Position numbers and translations under genes: made by a program | Shown: piece by piece, positions 1 to 7,361 of the stretch | Position numbering within the stretch: position 1 is the stretch's first letter | Layout: every line of letters begins with the position of its first letter | Notes under the pieces: model-generated | The model's database searches: none | Seen by the model: the letters and a program-made list of their open reading frames with translations, nothing else | What the model was told of the DNA's origin: nothing | NCBI RefSeq assembly: GCF_900102635.1 | Contig: NZ_FMZQ01000014.1 | Location: 1-42,417 of the forward strand | Length of the DNA stretch: 42,417 nt | Source of the DNA: Ectopseudomonas chengduensis | GTDB lineage: Bacteria > Pseudomonadota > Gammaproteobacteria > Pseudomonadales > Pseudomonadaceae | Reading direction: 5' to 3'

Positions 1-21
1 CCCTGGATGTAGCCCATAAAC

Positions 22-55
22 GACAATGCCCCCATCGACTGATGGAGGCATTGTC
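22..55 (+). terminator. Stem-loop at window edge, possible terminator of an upstream gene
   Basis: A 14-bp stem (22-35 pairing with 42-55, one G-T wobble, loop of six bases) stands before the first gene. The downstream tract is only moderately T-rich, so it may be a terminator for a gene lying left of the window or a leader structure. No gene can be assigned to the first 170 bases. Confidence 0.4.
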
Positions 56-171
56 TTCAGCTTGCTCTCAGACTGCTAGGTTTTCACACAGTCTGATGCT
101 GCGGGGCTTTTTCTTTCCCGGCACCACAGCTTCTTGCCGGTACAATGACCTTCTTTTTGTCGAGCCCAGTC

Positions 172-882
172 ATGAGCGAAGCCACCCGTCTGTCCAAACG
201 CGTCATCGAACTGTTCGGTTGCTCGCGCCGTGAAGCCGATCTTTACATCGCAGGGGGCTGGGTGACGGTGGACGGCCAAGTGGTCGAAGCGCCGCAGTTC
301 AAGGTCGAGGATCAGCGCGTCGAATTGCACCCCGATGCCCGCCTTGACCCCGTGGAGCCCGTCACCCTGCTGGTGCATGGCTCGACTGGCTGCAACGCCG
401 CACAGTTGCAGCACTTGCTGGTGCGCGAACGACACTGGGAAGAGGACCCGCACGCCCAACGCGTCCTGCATGGCCACTTCCTGCGCCAGGAGCAGAGCCT
501 GCCACTGCAGACCGGTGCCAGCGGCCTGATAGTGCTCAGCCAGGACTGGCGAACGCAACGCAAGCTGCGCGAGGATGCCGCCAAGCTGGAGCAGGAATAC
601 CTGGTCGAAGTAGCCGGCGAAGTGCCCGCCAGCGCATTGGAGCGCCTGAAGAAAGGCTGGCTGCACAAGGGCACGCAGTTCCCGCCGTGCAAGGCCAGCT
701 GGCAGAGCGAACAGCGCCTGCGCTTCGCGCTGAAGAATCCGGCCCCTGACCTGCTGCGGCAGATATGTACGGCGCTGGGCCTGAAGGTGCTGGGCATGAA
801 GCGCATCCGCATCGGCGGCGTACCCATGACCAAGTTGCCGGTCGGGCAATGGCGCTATCTGGGCGATAAGGAACGCTTCTGA
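172..882 (+). CDS. S4-domain RNA-binding protein, pseudouridine synthase (RsuA/RluF-like) homologue lacking the catalytic Asp
   Basis: A protein of 236 residues with an N-terminal S4 RNA-binding domain (about residues 5-50: RLSKRVIELFGCSRREADLYI) followed by an RsuA/RluE/RluF-type fold. The family's catalytic motif is G-R-L-D-x-x-(T/S)-x-G-L; here the aligned stretch is LPLQTGASGL (residues 110-119), so the catalytic Asp is Gln113 and the Arg is Pro. The following strand (IVLSQD) and the EYLVEV motif are conserved, so the alignment is fairly firm. It probably binds structured RNA; whether it isomerises uridine is doubtful. An in-frame ATG at 145 exists, but 172 gives the family-like N-terminus MSEATRLSKRV. 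Annotation pipelines would probably call it an rRNA pseudouridine synthase. Confidence 0.85.
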   Translation: MSEATRLSKRVIELFGCSRREADLYIAGGWVTVDGQVVEAPQFKVEDQRVELHPDARLDPVEPVTLLVHGSTGCNAAQLQHLLVRERHWEEDPHAQRVLHGHFLRQEQSLPLQTGASGLIVLSQDWRTQRKLREDAAKLEQEYLVEVAGEVPASALERLKKGWLHKGTQFPPCKASWQSEQRLRFALKNPAPDLLRQICTALGLKVLGMKRIRIGGVPMTKLPVGQWRYLGDKERF

Positions 883-925
883 GGTCGTGTTAGGCTGTGT
901 CCGTCACGCCCTGGAGACCACCATC

Positions 926-1132
926 ATGCGTACCCTACTGCTCACCGCACTGCTCGCCCTGAGCCTGCCCAGCTTCGCCGCGCCGGCACCATTCTTTCTC
1001 TGGCAGAGCAAGATCGATGGCCACCTGACCTGCGCTCAGGTCAGCCCTGGTGAAGGCTGGATTCGTTTCACCGGCCCATTCCGCGATGCTGGCTGCCGCG
1101 TGGCACACGACGCTCCCGTCAACAGACGCTAA
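926..1132 (+). CDS. Small exported protein, 68 aa, unknown function
   Basis: The ATG at 926 follows a GGAGA ribosome-binding site (912-916). The product begins MRTLLLTALLALSLPSFAAPA, a clear Sec signal peptide probably cleaved after the AxA near residue 20, leaving a mature peptide of under 50 residues with two cysteines (in HLTCAQVS and DAGCRVAH) that could form one disulfide. The body (FFLWQSKIDGHLTCAQVSPGEGW) suggests a small periplasmic protein. It lies between the pseudouridine-synthase homologue and trmO on the same strand, ending 10 bases before trmO. I do not recognise a named family. Confidence 0.65.
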   Translation: MRTLLLTALLALSLPSFAAPAPFFLWQSKIDGHLTCAQVSPGEGWIRFTGPFRDAGCRVAHDAPVNRR

Positions 1133-1142
1133 GCAGGACGCC

Positions 1143-1847
1143 ATGCAGCATCTGGTTTCTCCGGTCGGTATCGTTCGCTCCTGCTTCAAGGAAAAATTCG
1201 CCATTCCTCGCCAGCCGCACCTGGCGCCCGCCGCGCGCGGCGTGCTGGAACTGCTGCCCCCCTTCGATCAGGGCGAAGCCGTGCAGGGCCTGGAACAGGT
1301 CAGCCATGTCTGGTTGCTGTTTCTCTTTCACCAGGCGCTGGAAGACAAGCCGCGCCTGAAAGTGCGCCCGCCGCGCCTGGGCGGTAACCAGGCGGTAGGC
1401 GTGTTCAGCACCCGCGCCACCCATCGCCCCAACGGCATCGGCCAGTCCGTGGTACGCCTGGAACGAGTGGAACCAGGCCGCCTGCACCTGTCCGGCATCG
1501 ACCTGCTCGACGGTACGCCGGTACTGGATATCAAGCCTTACGTGCCGTACGCCGATTCTGTGGCCGACGCGCGCAACGATATGGCAGATGCACCGCCCCC
1601 CCTGATTACAGTGGACTGGCAGGATGACGCGCTACGCCTGGCGCGCCAACACGCGCTGCGTCTGAGTGAGCCCTTGGTCGAGCTGATCGAGCAGTGCCTG
1701 GCGCAGGATCCGCGCCCGGCCTACCAGCAGCCGCAGCCGGAGCGCCGCTATGGTGCGCGCTTCTGGGATCTGGACGTGCACTGGCACTATCCCGAGCCAG
1801 GGCATATCCGGGTGCTGGATATGCAGATGGCACAGGGCACGGCCTGA
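1143..1847 (+). CDS. trmO: tRNA (N6-threonylcarbamoyladenosine(37)-N6)-methyltransferase TrmO
   Basis: A 234-residue protein of the TrmO/YaeB (formerly VirR/TsaA) family, which uses S-adenosylmethionine to methylate t6A37 of ANN-decoding tRNAs such as tRNA-Thr. Recognisable features are the N-terminal SPVGIVRSCFKEKFAIPRQP, the central GVFSTRATHRPNGIGQSVV core and LDIKPYVPYADS; these belong to the beta-barrel SAM-binding core of about 140 residues, followed by the C-terminal domain. An upstream in-frame ATG at 1050 would overlap the small exported gene, so the ATG at 1143 preceded by CAGGA is preferred. Cytoplasmic tRNA modification enzyme; no operon partner is obvious beyond the gene 10 bases upstream. 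Confidence 0.92.
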   Translation: MQHLVSPVGIVRSCFKEKFAIPRQPHLAPAARGVLELLPPFDQGEAVQGLEQVSHVWLLFLFHQALEDKPRLKVRPPRLGGNQAVGVFSTRATHRPNGIGQSVVRLERVEPGRLHLSGIDLLDGTPVLDIKPYVPYADSVADARNDMADAPPPLITVDWQDDALRLARQHALRLSEPLVELIEQCLAQDPRPAYQQPQPERRYGARFWDLDVHWHYPEPGHIRVLDMQMAQGTA

Positions 1848-1895
1848 CCGAGCCAAGCCTTCGGAACGGCCAGTGGTGCAACGGGCAGCCTCACT

Positions 1896-2198
1896 TCAGC
1901 GCGATGGATTGAGAGCCAGCATATCGGCTTCGATAGCCTCCTGACGCTCGATCAGTGGTTCCACCAGCGGCCGGCTGGCGAGGAAATGCGCGGTTCGCGT
2001 ATGCGCCTCGAAAGCCGCCTCGTCGACGTACACCTCGTACAGCCACACCAGGTCGGGATCACTGCGGTCACGCATCACGTCGAAGGTCAGGCAGCCCGGC
2101 TCATCGCGCACCGAAGCGGCGGCATTGACACGCATGGCATCCATGAACGCCCCGAAACTGCCGGGCTTGAGTTGGGTCTTGAGCAATAGCACGTACAC
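1896..2198 (-). CDS. Antibiotic biosynthesis monooxygenase (ABM) domain protein, putative quinol monooxygenase
   Basis: About 100 residues with one ABM ferredoxin-like domain: YVLLLKTQLKPGSFGAFMDAM, then EPGCLTFDVMRD and VWLYEVYVDEAAFEAHTRTAHF. These are the YgiN-like strand and helix motifs of small cofactor-free monooxygenases, which oxidise quinols or polyketide aromatics as dimers. An ATG at 2210 is in frame, but the bases there read ATGGAGG, a good ribosome-binding site five bases before a GTG at 2198, so the GTG may be the true start. It is divergent from the VOC gene at 2260 with an AT-rich shared gap, which suggests the two are co-regulated and may act on the same small molecule. The substrate is unknown. 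Confidence 0.82.
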   Translation of the reverse strand: MYVLLLKTQLKPGSFGAFMDAMRVNAAASVRDEPGCLTFDVMRDRSDPDLVWLYEVYVDEAAFEAHTRTAHFLASRPLVEPLIERQEAIEADMLALNPSR

Positions 2199-2210
2199 GG
2201 CAACCTCCAT

Positions 2211-2259
2211 TATGTTTTATATTTGAAAAATAATTGTATACATATTGGAGTGTAAAAAG
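2211..2259. promoter_or_regulatory. AT-rich divergent promoter gap with TGTATACA palindrome
   Basis: This is the only strongly AT-rich stretch in the neighbourhood and separates the divergent ABM and VOC genes. It contains the perfect 8-bp palindrome TGTATACA (2235-2242) within ATTGTATACATAT, resembling operators of FCD-type GntR regulators such as VanR (ATTGTATACAAT, from memory). The palindrome lies 18 bases before the VOC start and overlaps any likely -10 element. No regulator gene is adjacent, so the binding protein would be encoded elsewhere. Confidence 0.45.
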
Positions 2260-2676
2260 ATGCTCGAACGCCCATCGCGCCTCAATGGCCTACGCCATCT
2301 GGCCCTGCTGGTACCCAACCTGGAAGAGTGCGAGCGTTTCTACGTGGACGTGCTAGGCATGCAGTTGCTGCACCGCGCCAACGAGGACCTGGTCTACCTG
2401 ACCTGCGGCAACGACAACCTGTCGCTCGGCCGCGCTTATGCCGAGAGCCACGGCGTGGCGCTGGTGGATCACTACGGTTTCATCGTCGACAGCGTCGAGG
2501 AGCTGGACGCCTGGTACCAGTACCTCAAGGCACAAGGGGTGACGCTACTGGATCGGCCCTTCGACCATGGCGACGGTGCGCGCAGCTTTCACCTGCTGGA
2601 CCCAGCCGGCAACAAGGTCCAGCCGCTCTATCATCCTGCGATCTCGGGCCAGCGCTTCAGTCCAGCCCGAACCTGA
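2260..2676 (+). CDS. VOC family protein (glyoxalase / extradiol dioxygenase superfamily)
   Basis: A protein of 138 residues starting MLERPSRLNGLRHLALLVPNL, with the ATG at 2260 placed nine bases after GGAG. Two betaalphabetabetabeta units are visible: RHLALLVPNLEECERFYVDVLGMQL followed by DLVYLTCGNDNLSLG, then VDHYGFIVDSVEELDAWYQYLKAQGV with SFHLLDPAGNKVQPLYHP. Candidate metal ligands are His in RHLALLV, His in VDHYGFIV and a Glu or Gln near the C-terminus. The length suits a single-domain glyoxalase or a ring-cleavage dioxygenase relative. It is divergent from the ABM gene. The substrate is not determinable from sequence. Confidence 0.85.
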   Translation: MLERPSRLNGLRHLALLVPNLEECERFYVDVLGMQLLHRANEDLVYLTCGNDNLSLGRAYAESHGVALVDHYGFIVDSVEELDAWYQYLKAQGVTLLDRPFDHGDGARSFHLLDPAGNKVQPLYHPAISGQRFSPART

Positions 2677-2696
2677 ACATGTGGGAGCGAGCGCTG

Positions 2697-2786
2697 TAGG
2701 GCGTACTCGCGAAGCAGTACGCCGTTAGGACTTTTGCCGCACCGAAGACGGCGGACTGTTCGCTGACGCTCCTGAGTCCGCCCTAC
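2697..2786. repeat. Nested REP-like palindromes (GTAGGGCG type) downstream of the VOC gene
   Basis: Two hairpins sit tail to tail: GGCGTACT (2700-2707) with AGTACGCC (2716-2723), and GGCGGACT (2750-2757) with AGTCCGCC (2775-2782). The outermost arms also match each other: GTAGGGCGTACT at 2697-2708 and AGTCCGCCCTAC at 2775-2786 are complementary with one mismatch. This is the layout of a BIME-like REP pair. It lies in the convergent gap between the VOC gene and the chemoreceptor and could also serve as a transcript end for either. Confidence 0.6.
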
Positions 2787-2820
2787 GCCCGCCCGCGGCC
2801 GGCGTCCCGGCTCGCCCGAA

Positions 2821-4773
2821 TCAGGTGCGGAACTGTCGCACCAACTCCTGCAGCTCGACGCCCAAACGCGCCAGCTCGGCGCTGGAGGCCGCAGTCTGTT
2901 CCGTGGCGGTAGCGCTCTGCTCACCGATATCGCGCACACGGGTGACGCTCTCGTTGATCGCCTCGGCCACAGCGCTCTGCTCCTCGGCAGCGGCGGCGAT
3001 CTGCTGGTTCATCTGCTCGATGGTACTCACCGCCTGGGTGATGCGCCCCAACGCGTCACCAGCCTCGCCCGCCAGTTCGACGGTGCGGCGGGTCAGGTCG
3101 CGGCTGCTGTCCATCTGCTGCACGGCGCCCTTGGCCATGCGCTGCAGGCCGGCGATCAGGCTCTCGATCTCTTCGGTGCTGTCCTGGGCACGCTTGGCCA
3201 GCGCGCGTACTTCGTCGGCGACCACGGCGAAACCACGGCCCTGCTCACCTGCACGCGCCGCCTCGATGGCGGCGTTGAGCGCCAGCAGGTTGGTCTGCTC
3301 GGCGACGTTGCGAATCACTTCCAGCACACTGCCGATACGCGCGCTTTCCTGATTCAGGTCGGCGATGGCCTTGGCGGACTGCTCCACTTCGCTGGCCAGA
3401 CTGTCGATCTGATCCACCGCCTGCTGCACCACGCGATTACCCTGCTGCGCTTCCAGATCCGCATCACGCGCCGCCAGCGAGGCCTGCTCGGCGTTCTGTG
3501 CCACTTCCTGCACGGTCGCAGCCATCTGGTGCATGGCGGTGGCGGTCTGCTCGGTTTCCAGCTTCTGTGTCTGCACCCCGGCGCTGGTCTGCGCGGTGAT
3601 CGCCGACAATTGCTCGGCAGCCGCCGCGATCTGCCCGACACCCCCACCAATGCGTCCGACCAGGGTGCGCAGGCTAAGGGTCATGTCCTGCATGGCGGCC
3701 AGCAACTGGCCCACTTCGTCGCGGCGATCCTGCGGGATGTTCTGGCTGAGATCGCCTGCGGCGATGCGTTGGGCGAATGCCACGGTCTGGCGCAGCGGTG
3801 CGACGATCAAGCGGGTGATCAGCAACGCCGCGCACAGGCCCAGCACCACTGCGGCCGCACCCATGATGCCGAGCATCACCAGCGAGCGCTGGCTGTCGTC
3901 GAGCATGCTCTGCTCGGCCGCCGCCTGGGCCGCTTCGGCCAGGTCCACCACCGAGCGCGCACGTTCGATCATGGCGTTCTCAGTGGCCAGGTTCTGCTCG
4001 CGCAGTTGCTGGTAATAGAGGAAGGAACGCTGGTAGAAGGTCAGCGCCTGCAGCGCGGTGTCAATGGCGCCTTTCTGGTCGTCGTTGAGCCATACCATCA
4101 GGCTGCGAGCCACGGTTTGCAGGTCTTCGCTGACGTATTCCCATTCCTCCAGCGCCTCAGCCGAACCGTCGATGATGTACAGGCTTTCATGGCCACGCAG
4201 ATCGAGCATGCGTTTGCTCAGACCGGATGCGGTTTCCGCCAGGGTCAGCGGATCGCTGCCGCGCAGGCGGTCGCCCTGCAGACGCAGTTCACGTACCGCG
4301 TCGTACATGTCTAGCTCGATCACCTCGAACTGGTCGCGCGCCTCGGCAGCGGCGCTGCGCATGTCCTGCCGCGCTTCGCGCGCCTTGTTCTGCTGCTCGA
4401 CATAGTTATCGAACTGCTTGAGGTACTCGGCCACGGCCTGCTGCATGGTCTGATTGCGCGAGCTGGCGCCAGAACTGTCCTGGGCGAGCTTTTCCAGCAG
4501 TGTCTGCACCTTGAGCAAACTGGCCCGCACGAGCTCGGCACTCTGCGGGGTCTGCTCGATGGCGAAGCTGCGCTCCAGGCGACGCGCCTGAAGAATCTCC
4601 TGGTTGACCTGTGCCAACTGGCCGACCTGGGCATGTCCTTGCAGCACCGCCTGTACAGCGAGAAAGCCGCTGCCGGTCATGGCTGCAGTGAGCAGCAATA
4701 CCAGACCGAAGCCGATGAATAACTTCTTGCCGACGGCAAGGTTGGCGAATAGGCGTGCGGCAGGTTCAAACAT
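2821..4773 (-). CDS. Methyl-accepting chemotaxis protein with HBM-type sensor domain
   Basis: A chemoreceptor of 650 residues. TM1 is about residues 18-40, a periplasmic all-helical sensor of roughly 255 residues follows (41-297), TM2 is 298-320, HAMP about 321-375, then the cytoplasmic signalling coiled coil with hairpin tip NVAEQTNLLALNAAIEAARA (489-508). The length and helical make-up of the sensor, including ARRLERSF early in it, fit the helical bimodular (HBM) family, typified by the TCA-intermediate receptor McpS; the ligand here is unknown. There is no C-terminal CheR-docking pentapeptide (it ends ELVRQFRT). The start at 4773 has GGAG nine bases upstream; in-frame sequence upstream to 4950 lacks a plausible N-terminus. 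No che genes are nearby. Confidence 0.92.
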   Translation of the reverse strand: MFEPAARLFANLAVGKKLFIGFGLVLLLTAAMTGSGFLAVQAVLQGHAQVGQLAQVNQEILQARRLERSFAIEQTPQSAELVRASLLKVQTLLEKLAQDSSGASSRNQTMQQAVAEYLKQFDNYVEQQNKAREARQDMRSAAAEARDQFEVIELDMYDAVRELRLQGDRLRGSDPLTLAETASGLSKRMLDLRGHESLYIIDGSAEALEEWEYVSEDLQTVARSLMVWLNDDQKGAIDTALQALTFYQRSFLYYQQLREQNLATENAMIERARSVVDLAEAAQAAAEQSMLDDSQRSLVMLGIMGAAAVVLGLCAALLITRLIVAPLRQTVAFAQRIAAGDLSQNIPQDRRDEVGQLLAAMQDMTLSLRTLVGRIGGGVGQIAAAAEQLSAITAQTSAGVQTQKLETEQTATAMHQMAATVQEVAQNAEQASLAARDADLEAQQGNRVVQQAVDQIDSLASEVEQSAKAIADLNQESARIGSVLEVIRNVAEQTNLLALNAAIEAARAGEQGRGFAVVADEVRALAKRAQDSTEEIESLIAGLQRMAKGAVQQMDSSRDLTRRTVELAGEAGDALGRITQAVSTIEQMNQQIAAAAEEQSAVAEAINESVTRVRDIGEQSATATEQTAASSAELARLGVELQELVRQFRT

Positions 4774-5011
4774 AGGGGACAACTCCAGGTTCTTCTTATA
4801 AAGCCACGTCTCATGAACGCGGCCTGGTCGGAAGGCAACGCAACTGCTGTGCCAAATCGAACCCCATATATCGGCAGCAAAGGCGCCCAGCTTGAGTACT
4901 GGCAATTCGCCAAGTGGTTTTGTTAAGCATAGCCCCTGAAAAGCAGACACCTGGCCATGCTCGGCAACTATCCGCTTATTGGCGCCGATTTACTGGCGAT
5001 TTTTCGCCGAT

Positions 5012-5043
5012 AAAAAAGGCGCAGCCCCTCACAGAGCTGCGCC
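5012..5043 (-). terminator. Rho-independent terminator of the NSS transporter gene
   Basis: Read on the minus strand, a stem GGCGCAG / CTGCGCC (5037-5043 with 5018-5024) is followed by a run of six T (complement of A at 5012-5017). It begins about 20 bases after the stop codon of the NSS transporter, a typical intrinsic terminator and probably the end of the tyrosine-catabolic transcript. Confidence 0.85.
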
Positions 5044-5062
5044 TCGACCTGTGATCAACGAC

Positions 5063-6523
5063 TCAGCGGCCAGTCAGTACCGGCATCACTCGTGGCCGCA
5101 GCACTTCGCCGGCCACCGCCAGCAGACCGATGGCGCCGGCAATCCAGTACCACTGCGCGATTGGGTCGAACATCAGCCAGCCCAGTGCATGCAGGAACAC
5201 CACCATGATCAGCACCGGGCTGACGTAGCGCACCATGAACAACCAGAGCGCGTAGCCCGCAGGAGGCAGGCCCAGCTCGTCACGCATGATTTCGCCGCGC
5301 AGCGCATAACCTGCCAGCAGCACCATGAAAATACCGCCCAGCGGCATCATCCAGCGCGAAGTGAGGTAGTCCAGCCAGTCGAAGAAGTTCTTGCCCAGCG
5401 GCGTCCAGCCCGCCAGCAGGTTGAACGACAGCATCGCCAGCAGGCTGATCACCAGCAGTACCGCGCCGGCCCCGATGGCAGCGCGCAGGCGGCTGATACC
5501 GTGCTTTTCGTTCAGGTAGGCCACGCTGGCCTCGATCATCGAGATCGCCGAGGTCAGCGCGGCGATCGATACCATGGCAAAGAACAAGACGCCGAACGCG
5601 GTGCCGAATGGCATCTGCTGGAAGGCCAGCGGCAGACTCATGAAGATCAGCCCCGGCCCGGCGCTGGGGCTCATGCCGTTGGCGAAGATGATCGGGAAGA
5701 TCGCCAGACCGGCCAGCAGCGCCACGCAGGTATCGCAGAGTGCGACGATGAAGGTGGTCCGCGCGATGGATTGACCGTCCGGGATGTAGGAGCCGTAGGT
5801 GAGAATGGCGCCCGAGGCCAGGCTGAGGGTGAAGAAGGCGTGACCCAGTGCCGCCAACAGTGCTTCGCCGGTGATCTTCGAGGCATCGAAGTGGAAGAGG
5901 AAGCCGAAGCCTGCGCTGAAACTGCCACTGGTGAACGCATAGCCGACCAGCGCGATGAGCATCAGGGCCAGGCCCGGCATCATCCAGCGCACCGCGTTTT
6001 CGATGCCTTTCTGCACGCCCTTGGCGACGATCCACAGGGTCAGCAGCGCCACCAGCACGCTCCAGCCGCCGAGTTGCCAGGGATTGGCGTTATGCGTCTC
6101 GAACACCCCACCCAGTGCTTCGACGCTGGTGGCGGCCAGGGAGCCGTCGAGCATCTTCCACGTATAGGCGAAGGCCCAGCCGGCGACGACCACGTAGAAG
6201 CACAAGATCATGAAACCGGCGAGCATGGCCATGCCGCCAACCGCCTTCCACAGCGGGTTGCCGCCGTTCTCGCGTACCACGCGGCCGATGGCGTCGATGG
6301 GGCTGCCGCGACCACGGCGGCCGATGGCGATCTCGGTCATCATCACCGGAATGCCGATGGCCAGGATGCACGCCAGGTACATCAGCACGAAGGCGCCGCC
6401 GCCGTATTCGCCGGTGATGTAGGGGAATTTCCAGATATTGCCCAGGCCGACGGCCGAGCCGGTTGCAGCGAGGATGAAACCCCAGCGCGAGAGCCAGAGG
6501 TTCTTCGGTTTTTCACGGGTCAT
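5063..6523 (-). CDS. Sodium-dependent amino-acid transporter, NSS/SNF family
   Basis: A 486-residue inner-membrane protein with roughly 11-12 hydrophobic segments. The N-terminus carries the hallmark of the neurotransmitter:sodium symporter family, WLSRWGFILAATGSAVGLGN then IWKFPY, where the unwound TM1 binds Na+ and the substrate backbone; TM2-3 (GGGAFVLMYLACILAIGIPVM) and the TM6 region are also recognisable. NSS members such as MhsT and TyrT import hydrophobic or aromatic amino acids. Its position directly downstream of hpd-hmgA-fahA-maiA, same strand and followed by the only terminator, suggests import of tyrosine or phenylalanine; that is inference. The start ATG at 6523 follows AGGTGA. 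Confidence 0.92.
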   Translation of the reverse strand: MTREKPKNLWLSRWGFILAATGSAVGLGNIWKFPYITGEYGGGAFVLMYLACILAIGIPVMMTEIAIGRRGRGSPIDAIGRVVRENGGNPLWKAVGGMAMLAGFMILCFYVVVAGWAFAYTWKMLDGSLAATSVEALGGVFETHNANPWQLGGWSVLVALLTLWIVAKGVQKGIENAVRWMMPGLALMLIALVGYAFTSGSFSAGFGFLFHFDASKITGEALLAALGHAFFTLSLASGAILTYGSYIPDGQSIARTTFIVALCDTCVALLAGLAIFPIIFANGMSPSAGPGLIFMSLPLAFQQMPFGTAFGVLFFAMVSIAALTSAISMIEASVAYLNEKHGISRLRAAIGAGAVLLVISLLAMLSFNLLAGWTPLGKNFFDWLDYLTSRWMMPLGGIFMVLLAGYALRGEIMRDELGLPPAGYALWLFMVRYVSPVLIMVVFLHALGWLMFDPIAQWYWIAGAIGLLAVAGEVLRPRVMPVLTGR

Positions 6524-6613
6524 GCGTCACCTGTTTGTTTTTATCTGTGACGGAATCGGACCCGCCGCGCTTGTGGCGCAGCGGAATGCAAGGCTTGGGT
6601 TGAAGCCGAAGTG

Positions 6614-7264
6614 TCACTGGGCGTCGGCTTGTGCCTCCGGCGCGGCCAGTTGGAAGGCCTCCAGGGGTTCACAGCGCGCCGCCATGGCGACAATGCGTGG
6701 GTACGCGGCAAGGTCACAGTTAAAACGCCGCGCATTATACAGCTGCGGAATCAGGCAGGCCTCCAGATATCCCGGCCGCTCGCCGAGCGACAGGCGCCCG
6801 TCGAACGGCGCCAGGCCGTCCTCCACTGCCGCCAGGCCCAACGCGACCCAGTGCCGGTACCAGGCGTTCTTGGCTTCGTCGGCAACGCCCAGTTCATTGC
6901 TCAGGTACTGCAGCACACGCAGGTTGTTCAGTGGGTGCACGTCGCAGGCGAGATGCAGCGCCAGCGCCCGCACCTGCGCGCGCTCGGCCGGGTCGGCCGG
7001 CAGCAGCGCCGGTACCGGGAAGATTTCTTCGAGGTATTCGATGATCGCCAGCGACTGGGCGATGCGTACGCCGCCGTTTTCCTCGTCCACCAGCAACGGC
7101 AGCAAACCCTGCGGGTTCAGCGCACGGTACTCGGCCGCGTGCTGCTCACCCCCGCCGCGAACCAGATGCACCGGCACCGAATCAAAGGCCAGGCGCTTGA
7201 GGTTCAGGGCGATGCGCACGCGGTAGGCGGCACTGGAGCGCCAGTAGCCATAGAGCTTCAACAT
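6614..7264 (-). CDS. maiA: Maleylacetoacetate isomerase (zeta-class GST)
   Basis: A 216-residue zeta-class glutathione transferase that uses glutathione to isomerise maleylacetoacetate to fumarylacetoacetate in tyrosine breakdown. The zeta signature SSAAYRVRIALNLK (from residue 10) includes the catalytic Ser, and NPQGLLPLLVDEENGGVRIAQSLAIIEYL is the thioredoxin-fold glutathione-binding segment; the C-terminal helical domain carries HLACDVHPLNNLRVLQYL, also typical. The ATG follows GAGGAA. It sits between fahA and the NSS transporter, separated from fahA by an inverted REP pair. Confidence 0.95.
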   Translation of the reverse strand: MLKLYGYWRSSAAYRVRIALNLKRLAFDSVPVHLVRGGGEQHAAEYRALNPQGLLPLLVDEENGGVRIAQSLAIIEYLEEIFPVPALLPADPAERAQVRALALHLACDVHPLNNLRVLQYLSNELGVADEAKNAWYRHWVALGLAAVEDGLAPFDGRLSLGERPGYLEACLIPQLYNARRFNCDLAAYPRIVAMAARCEPLEAFQLAAPEAQADAQ

Positions 7265-7290
7265 TGCGGATTCCTCGCGAAACGCAAACT

Positions 7291-7358
7291 GTAGGAGCGG
7301 CTTCAGCCGCGATAGATCTTGAACGTGCCAACAACATCGCGGCTAAAGCCGCTCCTAC
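7291..7358. repeat. Inverted REP pair (GTAGGAGCGGCTT type) between fahA and maiA
   Basis: GTAGGAGCGGCTTCAGCCGCGAT (7291-7313) is mirrored by ATCGCGGCTAAAGCCGCTCCTAC (7336-7358), giving a 68-bp composite palindrome. This is a typical Pseudomonas REP unit in head-to-head pairing. It fills nearly the whole fahA-maiA gap and may stabilise or partly terminate the fahA transcript. Confidence 0.85.
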
Positions 7359-7361
7359 CGA

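Noticed and set aside
4979..6550. A 523-codon plus-strand open frame opposite the NSS transporter
   Set aside because: Its translation is rich in His, Gln, Arg and Asp without hydrophobic periodicity or motifs; it is the antisense shadow of a GC-rich membrane-protein gene.
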